From Sporothrix humicola (taxonomy: Eukaryota; Ascomycota; Sordariomycetes; Ophiostomatales; Ophiostomataceae): DNA of 64,000 nt. Made by a program: the position numbers and the translations under genes. This document shows, piece by piece, positions 1 to 9,456 of this stretch (positions are counted from its first letter, which is position 1; the number at the start of each line of letters is the position of its first letter). Location of the stretch: contig WNYE01000100.1 in NCBI GenBank assembly GCA_021396245.1, forward strand, positions 1-64,000, in the 5' to 3' direction. The notes under the pieces were generated by a model. The model was not told where the DNA came from. It saw nothing but the letters and a program-made list of their open reading frames with translations, and made no database searches.

Positions 1-120
1 AAAAAAAACACAAAAATTGTTGGGCAAATTATATTTTTTTGTCCCGGTCCCGGTGTTACCCCCAGGGCCGGCCAAGGGGTAATTTTTTTCCCCCCCCCCC
101 CCCCCCCCCCCCCAAACAGC
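1..120. other. Low-complexity sequence at window start
   Basis: A-rich and T-rich runs are followed by an uninterrupted C run at about 91-113. No coding signal is visible. This pattern is typical of a ragged contig end or an unresolved homopolymer, not of a functional element. Confidence 0.6.
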
Positions 121-281
121 ACGCCAACCATACACATCTACGGTGGCGCCGGTCATAGACTATGCCTCGAATGTGTGGTTACACGGCTGTCGGGCACTAA
201 ATGAACTTGGGTACATTATATTAAACATTAGTAATCCTTCTTCATCCATCTTTTTTATCGAAACACTCTCCTGGCACCTCG

Positions 282-1223
282 TTATACTTCTGAATGCGCA
301 ACCTGCTGGGCCGTTGCGGCCTGTCGCTCCTCCAATTCGAGACGCATCCGCCTCTCCGTTCGCTCTCTGTCCTTGTCCAGCTGGATTCGATGGAAACAGT
401 AGCCACAACAGCATAGCAAGGCGACCCCAACAATTACAGGCACTCCTATCATAGCAAATGCAAGACCTGTAAAGTCTGGGTGTTCCACGGGCTGTTCAGT
501 ATAACAGGGCAGTGGTGGAACCGTCTCTCCCGGGACCCAAGTGCCCAGGCTCTGGCCACATGTAATGTCGGGAGGAGGGGGTGACAGCGTGCTGACGTCG
601 GTGTGCTGCCAGACGGCTTTGAACGGTGCATGGACGTGATATTCGGTCGGATACAGGGCGTTGGTTGGGGTTGCCCCGGCGCTCATACAAGCTTCAACCG
701 AGTCTGGAAACCCGGACGCGGTGATTCCGGGCTTGAAAGCCTGTGGTGAAAAGTCGCGCGTGCAGCAGAGAGCGGTTGCCTCGGCATTTTTGACGGTGTC
801 GTGCGAGTACATTGGGCCGATCTTGTAGGCGGTCCAGTCGCTCGGGCACACTGCCGGGCTGAACGTATTGCGCCGGGTGGATGTGACGCTGGCCCAGCCT
901 AGTGGCTGGCACGCAGTGAACGACGGGTCCTCCGTGTCTGAAATGTACAAAGTAACAGACGTGTCATTGTTGACCCAATACAGGTTGGTAGATATGTACG
1001 TCGTCGAGTACAGGTTGTTGCATGACCCTGTCTGCACAAATGGCGTGGTGAGGGCAACTAACGACGTTCTTGTCGGTTCGTTTGTCGTCGTCCTTGGTGC
1101 GTGTCTTATTGGCGTTGATGGACTCGATGGACTCGATGGGGATGTTGTTATTGGGGTCGTGTTAGAGGCCAAGTCAGAAGTTGCATTAGACGCCGCTCCG
1201 TATATTGGCTCCGTCGTATCCAT
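282..1223 (-). CDS. Membrane protein with Cys-rich ectodomain, copy 1
   Basis: 313 residues, single exon. It has a Ser/Thr/Pro-rich N-terminus (1-55), then a Cys-containing ectodomain (about 58-240) with the blocks LTTPFVQTGSC, CQPLGWASV, FSPAVCPSDWTAY and ALCCTRDFSP. One transmembrane segment follows (about 254-276, ending CCCGYCFHRI), then a charged, probably helical cytoplasmic tail. No classical signal peptide is visible, so an N-out signal-anchor topology is likely. The order of ectodomain, CPS.. block, CC pair and single TM resembles a common, uncharacterised family of filamentous ascomycete surface proteins. A full paralogue lies at 7659-8579 and a shortened one at 14414-14758. Function unknown; a surface or wall-sensing role is only a guess. 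Confidence 0.8.
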   Translation of the reverse strand: MDTTEPIYGAASNATSDLASNTTPITTSPSSPSSPSTPIRHAPRTTTNEPTRTSLVALTTPFVQTGSCNNLYSTTYISTNLYWVNNDTSVTLYISDTEDPSFTACQPLGWASVTSTRRNTFSPAVCPSDWTAYKIGPMYSHDTVKNAEATALCCTRDFSPQAFKPGITASGFPDSVEACMSAGATPTNALYPTEYHVHAPFKAVWQHTDVSTLSPPPPDITCGQSLGTWVPGETVPPLPCYTEQPVEHPDFTGLAFAMIGVPVIVGVALLCCCGYCFHRIQLDKDRERTERRMRLELEERQAATAQQVAHSEV

Positions 1224-1884
1224 GGTTGCTAGTTACGATAACCTAGGTGACTCATGCGGATCGAGCTGCTCTGGTCAGTATATAATCAGTATTCATGCAG
1301 CATGCATACAACAACAGCCAAAGAAACAAAACAACAAGAAAGTCTAATGGCCATGGCCATAGCCGAGTCTTATAGCACCACATGTAGCTGTGCCATCTGA
1401 TAGATTGGAACATCCAGAGTCTCCTGTCGCCCGCATAAACACACATTCAGCCAAATAGCACGAGGGCGGGATGAAGCGGGATGAGTCGGTCAACACGACT
1501 TTGGGTAATGATTGCGTTTGTGGATAAATTCGCGTAACGACAATAAGCGAGACAGCTGGTTCTACCGGGTCTGTTGGGCGCCACATTATATGAAAAACTC
1601 GCAAACGTGGTTATGTGCATACGGCGGCCGACTGTGGTAATATGCGCCACATTGCATGTCCATTGCCCGGAGTCGCTCGCCCTTCCTGCAGCCGCTCACG
1701 CTGCGATGCCCGCTCATAAACAGCGTACAGACGAGCCCTTTAGGCTTAGTGCCTCCGAGCGGAATGAATTCCATTAGTTACACACTTCACCGCATTTTTG
1801 CACGTCTTCAACCCCACCTCGATTTTTTATATCAAAGACGGCATCTGGCAGACCTTTACTTTAGAATATTCGATCCGAGACAAC
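1224..1884. other. Intergenic, divergent upstream region
   Basis: Separates the minus-strand membrane-protein gene from the plus-strand kinase gene. Blocks at about 1365-1395, 1440-1460, 1510-1540 and 1557-1580 resemble, in the same order, the upstream region of the paralogue at 7659-8579 (about 8685-8900). The promoter was therefore duplicated with the gene. No other gene is seen. Confidence 0.55.
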
Positions 1885-2783
1885 ATGAATCCCGAGCCTT
1901 GTAAGCCAGCACTTCTCAGGACCCTGTACGAACAAGACTGATAACACTTTCGATAGATGATCCTATTGAGCCCGAGAACGAGCGGCAGCTCGCTTTCCAG
2001 CCGTTCTCCACCGTCACGCTGATGCTACCCGACACCGTCATCAAATGGGGCCACAAGATCCGGCCGCTAGAAGAAGTGTCGATGCGGCTTGTCGAGAAAC
2101 ATGCCCCGAGCATACCCATCCCACAGCTAAAGCACGCCACGTACAAGTACGACGCGAGCGACGGCGACGCCTTTTATGGCGAGCTGTTCATGTCGTACGT
2201 CCCCGGCAAGACGCTCAAGACGGCCTGGGCCGGCTTTGACGACACAACAAAGGGGCGTATTTGCCAAGACATATGGGACATGGTGGCGACTATCCGCACG
2301 ATTCCGCGGCCGGCTCATTTGGCCGGCGACAAAAACGAAAATGCGCATCTGTACTGTACCGCTGACGGCTCTCCTAGCCGGAATCCGTTGCTCGGCGACA
2401 ACAATGACGTTACCCCTGCCTTTTTCGACGACCAAACCATGCGCGACCGCATCTACGCGCGCTACGTGGCCCACAACGGCCTCTCCTACCGCGACAGCGC
2501 AGAGTATCTGCCAGACAGGCTACCGCGCGCGGATACGGCCACGGGCCCCGTCTTTACGCACGGCGATATTGCCCCCCGCAACATTATCGTCGACGACGAC
2601 GGCCACATCCTCGCGCTGCTTGATTGGGAGTCGTCTGGCTGGTTCCCGGACTGGTGGGAGTATGCGCAGATGATGGGCATCTGCGATAAGCTCGAGTACG
2701 ACTGGCAGCATTGGATGGAGCGGACACGACCGGTGCCTTGGGACATCTCAGCCATCCAGAAGGCGCGCAGAGTGCTGTTCTAA
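1885..2783 (+). CDS. Phosphotransferase (APH/ChoK-like) family protein
   Basis: Proposed model of two exons, 1885-1900 and 1957-2783, giving 280 residues. The 56-base intron starts GTAAGC, has a CTGATAAC branch site and ends ATAG; splicing it restores a continuous N-terminus (MNPEPYDPIEPENERQ...). Without it the first ATG of the main frame is 2022. The Brenner-type motif HGDIAPRNIIVD and the following LLDWES metal-binding motif are those of aminoglycoside phosphotransferase/choline-kinase-fold enzymes, with the usual WWEYAQMM block after them. Fungal members of this fold are numerous and mostly without known substrate. Whether this one phosphorylates a small molecule or a protein cannot be told. 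Confidence 0.8.
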
Positions 2784-3397
2784 AAGCGATGGGCGGGCGT
2801 TGTGTTTTCTTAACATGATATTGATGTTTCTTTTATTGTTTTATTTGTGATCTTTCCTCAGTTGAAGACAATACGTAGGAGCATGGCGTTACATAATTTT
2901 TAATCATTTTATTTTCTTTTCTTTTAATATTCACGTTTTTCTATTGATCCGGTGCCGGTTCCCTTTCTCAAACGGAAGTGCCACTCATTATGCAAATGAT
3001 TAAGTCACTCTTCACCCAGTGACACCGTTGTCCCGGCAAACCGCAACAAATTGTCGCTAGCGACGTCCACAGAGGAGCTGGCCAGGCACAGGAATGGAGC
3101 GCGGCGCGTGTCGGACCATTTGATGGCGTAGCGCGGAGTGCAGTGGTACGATAGCGATAGGACGAGGTCGACCTGTGTGAGATAAAGTATAAAGTGTTTG
3201 TTTTATTATGTGTACGATTCCTATCTATTTTCCAAGACAGAAAAATACACGACAGAAAAATACACAACAGACGTCTGCAGCTGTGGACATATATCCCGCT
3301 CCAATACAGAGTTTTTTGTCTCCGCTTTTGACACTTTTGACACGGCAAGACAGTCACCTGCATCTCCATGACCTTCCGTCCCCAGAATCACGAATCA
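2784..3397. other. Intergenic between convergent genes
   Basis: 3' regions of the kinase gene (plus) and the NamZ-like gene (minus). It contains an AT-rich stretch near 2820-2950 and a short direct repeat, GACAGAAAAATACAC, at about 3236-3265. No gene is supported. Confidence 0.5.
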
Positions 3398-5024
3398 CTA
3401 GTACATCAAGTAGTTCATCCGCTTCTTCTTGAAGACGTCCAGTGCGGGCGTCCACAACTGGCGGATCGCGTCCGGCGTCAGGCCCGCCTCGATGCCCTCG
3501 CGCACCAGCGTGCTGCCTGTCAGCACGTCCACGTCGTACAGGGTTTCGGAGGCGCCGTTGAACGTCCAGTGGAAGCTGTTGGTGGTGTTGCCCGTACCGG
3601 CCGTCGACCCGTTGGCGTACAGGTGCCGGGCTGTCCACAGCAGGTTGAGGCCGACGTAGACGGGGTCGAGGCTGGCATAGTCGTGCCGGGACTGCGGCCG
3701 CAGGTACGTCTGCACGCCGCAGCACACCTCGTTTGCAAACTTGTTGGACACGGGCGTGAAGCACTGGAAGCGGTAGTCGGTGAGCGAAATGTTTTGGCTG
3801 CGCATGGCCGTCGTCCACGTCTCGTTCGTCCACGGCGCGCCGATGATCTGGTTGTCAGCGAGAACAAACGTAGAAAGTAGAAGAATACGGGGGGAGGACT
3901 CACTTCAAATGGCGTCGTCGTGCCACGGCCCTCGGCAATACTTGTCCCCTCAAACATGCACGTTCCGGGGTATATCATCGCTGTGTCCACCGTCGGCATG
4001 TCTAAAGCCAGGGTTAGTAAATTATTTAATTAGTAAATTAGTAAATTAGTAAAAGTCACGTAGTGAGAGGGGGGACGACGGGACAACGTACTCGGACTCG
4101 GGATCACCCACGGCAGGCCCGTCTCCTCATAGGTCATGCTCCGCTTCCATCCCTTCATCGGGATGACCGTCAGCGCGTCGAGGTCGAGGTCGGCGCCGCC
4201 CGCCGTCTCCTTGATCCAGCCCTCGCCCACAAACATCTTGGCCAGCTCGCCCGCTGTCATGCCGTGTGCCTGTGCAATCGCCCGCCGGCCGACGTACGAG
4301 TTGACGAAGCTCTCGTTGAGCACGGGGCCGAACGCGTTCATGCCTGTGAGCGGGTTGGGCCGGTCCAACACCACATACGAGATGTTGCTCATCGCGGCCG
4401 CGACCATTGTGTCATACATGGCCCAGGTGTCTGAAGAGTCAGTCGATAAAAGTCAGCCGATATTCAAAAAGACGTGGAGAGCAAGACGTGGAGAGCAGGG
4501 CACGCACAGGTATAGAAGCGAGCGCCCGCGTCCTGGATGTCAAACAGGATCGTGTCGGCGCCCGACTCGGCAATGTACGACGTCAGCACCGTCGAGTTGA
4601 CATTGTATGCGTCCTGTACGTTAGTAGACAGTAAACGTCATTTTCAAGGAGAACGGGAACGTACGTAAACGGTCAACCCCGTCTTGGCGTCCACAAACGT
4701 CGACTCGCCGCCGCCGTTTTGCGACGTGCCCCGGAAACCGTGCTCCGGGCCCATGACGCCGACCAGGTCCACGGTGCCGTCCTGCACCATCACGTCAATG
4801 CCCAGATCCAGGCCCGTGGTAATGCCCGTCGGGTTCGTCAGCATCAACACCTTCTTGCCCGCCAGCTGCTTGTAGTCGGACTCGATGAGCACCTCGAGGC
4901 CCGTCTTCACCTTGGGCTGGAACAGCGTCGAGGACGCCGACGACGACGCCGACGAGGGCGACGCGTGGTTGCGGTGGGCGGCAGCCAAGGAAGCGGCCGC
5001 GAGGCCAGCGAGAAGTCCCTTCAT
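3398..5024 (-). CDS. Secreted NamZ-like (DUF1343) exo-N-acetylmuramidase homologue
   Basis: Five exons on the minus strand (5024-4665, 4613-4508, 4430-4092, 4001-3904, 3847-3398) give 450 residues. All four introns have GT..AG ends and CTAAC/CTGAC-type branch sites, and splicing joins the DUF1343 motifs exactly. The N-terminus is a signal peptide (MKGLLAGLAAASLAAA). Motifs in order: LTNPTG (62-67), GPEHGFRG (92-99), DIQDAGARFYTY (145-156), VVLDRPNPL (175-183), SPNMPT (across the third intron), YPGTCMFEGTSIAEGRGTT, then IIGAPW. Bacterial DUF1343 proteins include NamZ of Bacillus subtilis, which releases MurNAc from the non-reducing end of peptidoglycan fragments. By homology this would be an extracellular peptidoglycan-degrading exo-glycosidase. 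It lies about 19 kb from murQ- and kinase-type genes that could use its product. Substrate not proven. Confidence 0.9.
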
Positions 5025-6063
5025 TGTGGTGGCAGGGTACAATGTACAATTCAATCGAGGTGGTTAGTGGTGAGGATGAGGAGACAATGTATGTGTATCT
5101 CTTTAAAGGTCTATTTAAAGGATGTCATTCGGTGTTTATATAAGTTGATGTCAACCCTTGATAGCATAGATGTGCTCCTCAGTTGCTATTCCTATTCCTC
5201 AGGACATCAAAGTAGGACAGGTGTGGGAGGCGGACACTAGTCGATATCGGTGTGAATGTTGTGATACTCGGAGTGGAAAGCAGTCGCTCAAGCCCCAGTA
5301 AAGCCATACACAGCGTCGTCCCGTTACAAGGTTTAATTGTTCAATTGTTTAATTGTCAGGGTGAACCGGTCAAGTCCAAGCAAAGAGCTAGTTTACAAGG
5401 CTAACTACAACAGACAATAGTGGGCAAACAGCGCGTTGGAAACTTGGAACGTGGTCGTCTGCGGAGAGCTGTGGAGGTGGAGACATCTCTCATCTCCACT
5501 CCGATGATCGACATACAGCTCTCTCCGACACGCCGACCGGTACGAAATCATGTTGAGATAGTACTGCATGTTCGATACCCCGGGTTGTACTCCACGTCTG
5601 CGAAGAGGACGTCAACAGGCCAAAACAATATAGCCGACACCCTCAACGGGCACAGAAGATAAATAATACCACCTACGTTAAACGGCAGTATTAGTATTGT
5701 TAAAAGGCCAGCTTTTTAAAACATAAAACAAAGATTAACTAAAACTAACCAGTTATAATATACAAATTTATATTATGAAAACATTTGTAATGAAAAAGAA
5801 AAGTCTTTCCTAATTAATTAAACGAAACGAGAAAACCCACGAGTGGGAATCCACGAGTGGCTACGCTGATCACTCGTTTTAAGATCATGTTTGTGTACTC
5901 ACCGAGAACACATAACCACTACACGGAATAATATTTAATATAAAGTAGCCCATCCAACCGACGCAGCATAGTAAGAACTTTGTAGGGAATATGTGGGCCT
6001 CTTAAATTCAACTATTTATTTCATTGAACCTGTCTCAGACACAGTAAAGAAAGTATCTTCAAA
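5025..6063. other. Intergenic, no gene seen
   Basis: Upstream region of the NamZ-like gene and 3' region of the small secreted protein gene. The part from about 5690 to 5830 is strongly AT-rich. I see no coding exon, RNA gene or clear repeat. Confidence 0.5.
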
Positions 6064-6600
6064 TCAGCTGCTCGTCGCGGGAGCCTTGACAATCTTGATG
6101 ATGATGCCGTTGGTTGCAAAATGCCCCTTCTTGTAATCGTCGGTCGAATACAGTGGGTCGGTGGCATTGACCAGAACAGAGGTCTGCCCTCCGTGCACAC
6201 CGCATCCGGAGAGAGATGCCTTTTTGGTCGCATCGGTGGCAATGCCGGCCGGACCACCGTCAATGGCCGTGGCCACGTCGGCGTAGCTGACGGATGAGTT
6301 GGTCCGCGAGCTAACGTGCTTGGAAAGAACAAGCACCGTGCCCGTCTGGTAGAGCGACCAGTCGCCGCAGTCGGGCGATGAAGGCATGGTCAAAAGGCCG
6401 CCCTGCTTCCGAAGGTAGGCGGCCGCATAGGCAATGTCCTCTGGGTCCAGATCCTGGGACTGGCCATCCGGGTCACCGTAGCAGATGTGGTTGGGGGTAT
6501 CGTTGCAGTCCAGTGTGGCCCGTGGCATGATAGAGGCGCTATGGACGACGGTCGCGAGAGCAGCAACCCGCAGCAGGGAATGGAGAGCAGAGTAATGCAT
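6064..6600 (-). CDS. Small secreted protein, copy 1
   Basis: 178 residues, single exon, with an N-terminal hydrophobic signal (about residues 1-22). The mature part carries few Cys residues in conserved places: a C..ICYGDP block, a CGDW block and a GCGVHGGQ block, with the segments SGTVLVLSKH-type and DPLYSTDDYK. A paralogue with the same blocks is at 61772-62347 (191 residues), so these residues are under constraint. I do not recognise the family. The layout, with a Trp after an internal Cys and a late GCG, faintly recalls Hce2/Ecp2-type effectors, but not enough to name it. Probably extracellular; role unknown. Confidence 0.75.
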   Translation of the reverse strand: MHYSALHSLLRVAALATVVHSASIMPRATLDCNDTPNHICYGDPDGQSQDLDPEDIAYAAAYLRKQGGLLTMPSSPDCGDWSLYQTGTVLVLSKHVSSRTNSSVSYADVATAIDGGPAGIATDATKKASLSGCGVHGGQTSVLVNATDPLYSTDDYKKGHFATNGIIIKIVKAPATSS

Positions 6601-6896
6601 AGTGATAAGTGTATGATGGAAGAGTGTAAATCTTGTGTCTGATTGAGTTGTAGAGTGAGTTGGCTTGTTTTGCTAGTTTTTTTTTTTTTTCTCTGACGGA
6701 ATAATAGAAACAACCAACGTGGGTAACTCTGACCGGACATAGATATATATGCTTTCTTACGTCGAGAGAGAGATAGTGTCCCAGGATTCTCTCGCATTAG
6801 TATGTGACGTACGGATATTACACGAAGGATTTCAACTGAGTCTTGATTGCGTCTATGATTTGCTATTCAAAATGGTGATTGATACGTATGTGGTCC
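6601..6896. other. Upstream region of small secreted protein gene
   Basis: Holds a poly-T/A tract at about 6677-6690 and leads into the minisatellite. No gene is supported. The sequence from the minisatellite to 7658 (about 7037-7658) likewise shows no convincing gene. Confidence 0.45.
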
Positions 6897-7036
6897 AACT
6901 TGAACATTCCAACACGAGGATTCCAACATGAAATCCCAACATGAAATCCCAACATGAAAGTCCAACATGAAAGTTCAACATGAAGTTCCAACATGGAGTT
7001 CCAACATAAAGTTTACAACCTGCAACATCCAACATT
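6897..7036. repeat. Minisatellite, CCAACATGAA-type units
   Basis: About nine degenerate copies of a 12-15 base unit built on TCCAACATGAAA/GT, varying between AATCCCAACATG, AGTCCAACATG and AGTTCCAACATG. It is non-coding, between the small secreted protein gene and the second membrane-protein gene. Confidence 0.85.
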
Positions 7037-7658
7037 TTCATTGTCAATAGGGAAAAGAGGGGACAAAAGGGACAAAGAAAACAACCAAACTGTAATTGTC
7101 ATTGTTTTGCGACCGACGAAATTAAGTGAGATGCTTAGTACAATAATGGATGTATTCGCCGAGGTCGACCTGGCAAATAACACCAACGCGCCAGGGTAAA
7201 TATTGAAATATAAAGGGTCCTTGCTGCCTATTTCGCTTAGAATACAAACAGGCCATCTAGTCAGATGAATATCCTGGATGTTCCCGGTGTCGGCCAGCCC
7301 CACTTATTATAATTTGTTTACCTTGTTCGACTTCACACGCAAATCACCTGCCGCTCCAACAAGCCTTGCGGCACACAAGCTACAATAGCAAAAGACAATC
7401 AAATACGTTTTACGATCGAAGACACGGGACGGCCCATCATTCACATGTAACCAACGGCCAATGGAATATAGAGCGCACGGCAATTGTGGGGTATTTACGA
7501 TATTATGTCATATGGAGGTAACCAGTTGTTTATGTAAGTCAATATCCGTTATCAATTAACATTACGTCTATGTGTTTGCGGCGCATACGCATCTGCGCCG
7601 AGAACATTTTACAGTTGTTCACCGCACCACCTCGCTCGGTGAAACCAGTAATATCTTG

Positions 7659-8579
7659 CTATCCTTGTGTTTGCGCGACCCTCTGGAGAATTATGGCCTG
7701 CCGCTCATCTCCATCCAGTGGAGCACGCATCGCTCGCGCCTTGCGTTTACGCGAGCGAGCTCGATAGATACAATATCCACAGCAGGCACATAAAGCGACT
7801 ACTATAATAATCGGCAGCCCGATCGCCAGGAACACGAATGGCGCATCGTTTTGATGTTCTTTTTCTCGGCACTCGAGTGGTGGGATCGTAGGGCCGGGGC
7901 TCCAGCTCAACAGAGTTTGGGCGCATGTAATGTCAGGTGGGCGGGGTGATAGTTTCTTTATATCCGTGTGCTGCCAAGCTACATTGTATGGCTCGTGAAC
8001 ATGGTATGCTGTCGCGTACGCCTCGTTTGCAGGAACGGCTTGGCTCATGCAAGCCGGTTGTCCGAGGCCGTCAACGCCGATGCCGTCCGGAAAGTAGTCC
8101 GGGGAATGATCGCGCGTACAACAGAGAGCTGTTGCAATGGCATTTTTTCTGTTGTCACTGATGGTCTTCGGTTGAATATTATATGCAGTCCAATCGCTTG
8201 GGCACACCGCCGGGCTGAACGAGTTGCGTATATCGGGCGCAAGACTGGCCCATCCAGAGGGCTGGCACGACGTGAAGGATGGATGGGCCGTGGCGGAAAC
8301 ATAGAGAGTGACCACAGTAACACTGTCGACCCAGAAAAATTGACTCGATATGTACGTCGTTGAGTACAGGTTATTGCATGAGCCTGTCTGCACGAACGGT
8401 GTTGTGAGGGCGAGCAATGACGTCCTGGTTACCTTATCCGTCTTATCCGTCATTGTCGTTGGCTGTTCGCCCGTTGGTGTTGATGGACTCGATGGAGCTG
8501 TTGGTACGGAAGCCGCATCAAAGGCTGAATCGGAAGCCGTGCTTGACGCCGTGTTGTTTGCCGTGTTTGTTGCGTCCAT
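7659..8579 (-). CDS. Membrane protein with Cys-rich ectodomain, copy 2
   Basis: 306 residues from the ATG at 8579, chosen because it aligns with the start of the paralogue at 282-1223; an in-frame ATG at 8723 would add 48 residues without homology. Same architecture: Ser/Thr-rich N-terminus, LTTPFVQTGSC, CQPSGWASL, FSPAVCPSDWTAY, ALCCTRDHSP and DITCAQTLLSW, then one transmembrane segment ending CACCGYCIYR and a basic tail. The tail differs from copy 1 (RARSRKRKARAM in place of the HRIQLDKD helix), so the ectodomain is better conserved than the cytoplasmic part. Function unknown; probably plasma membrane. Confidence 0.8.
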   Translation of the reverse strand: MDATNTANNTASSTASDSAFDAASVPTAPSSPSTPTGEQPTTMTDKTDKVTRTSLLALTTPFVQTGSCNNLYSTTYISSQFFWVDSVTVVTLYVSATAHPSFTSCQPSGWASLAPDIRNSFSPAVCPSDWTAYNIQPKTISDNRKNAIATALCCTRDHSPDYFPDGIGVDGLGQPACMSQAVPANEAYATAYHVHEPYNVAWQHTDIKKLSPRPPDITCAQTLLSWSPGPTIPPLECREKEHQNDAPFVFLAIGLPIIIVVALCACCGYCIYRARSRKRKARAMRAPLDGDERQAIILQRVAQTQG

Positions 8580-9456
8580 GATTGCAGTTTGTGATAACGA
8601 GTACAAGTCTGTTGGACCTCGGATTTTTCTGCCGATGATCGTCCAAGAAGAAAAAATAACGAGGAAGACTTGAGACGATGGCGGTAACCGGGTCTTATAG
8701 TACAATCTGCAACTGTGCCACATGGCAAATTGGCTGCGCTCAGTGGCTCAAATTGACCGCACAAATAGCCATTCAGCCAGATGAAACAGCGCTGGCCCAG
8801 GTAGACTGTGCGACGGTGTAAGTGGTTGCGCTTGCGGATAAATCAGCACATGGAGGCCAGCCGTGTCTATTGCATCTGTTGGTTCTGTTGGGTCTGTTGG
8901 GTCTCTAGGGTCTATTGGGTTTGGTGTATAAAATCAATGTCATTGTAGTTTGGTTGCATGTGCGCGGCCCGTTGGTTGTTACGGGCCATATTTCATCATG
9001 TTCCTGAAAATGAAGCACCCAACGCATCGCATCCAACGCATCGCATCCAACGTCAAGATGTGTACCTTGCAGTCCGCCGTCTGGCAGTTAATACAGACCC
9101 GTTTGGGTGATTAGGAAAGGACATTAATAAAAATATATTGACAACGAGAACCTACAGAGTAACATTTAGTTTTGTTGGACCTACTTCCGACTTCGCGACC
9201 CGCGATCTAGAGGGTGTTACTTGTAGAATGATCGTATCTGTGCAGAGCCGAGATTATTTTCTTCTTCTTTAAAATGTCGGACATTACCTCATCTCTCGTG
9301 TTTCTATCAATTCTATACAATTCTCCCACTACATCCTCACCAACTGTTTCCCCTGGCTCCCCTCTTTATGGTATTGCGCAGAGCATTCCAAGAATCATCC
9401 TTCACACTTGATTAGCCCGTCTAACGGTCTCGAAATAGTCCATCATCGTCACATAA
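8580..9456. other. Divergent promoter region
   Basis: Shared upstream region of the membrane-protein gene (minus) and the GH55-PLC gene (plus). It has duplicated promoter blocks shared with 1224-1600, a TATAAAA at about 8932, GTTGGGTCT-type short repeats at 8880-8925, and CGCATCCAA repeats at about 9020-9055. No gene is seen. Confidence 0.5.

Noticed and set aside
6064..6600. Assignment of the small secreted proteins to the Hce2/Ecp2 effector family
   Set aside because: Only a loose resemblance in Cys and Trp placement; the typical Hce2 blocks are not evident.
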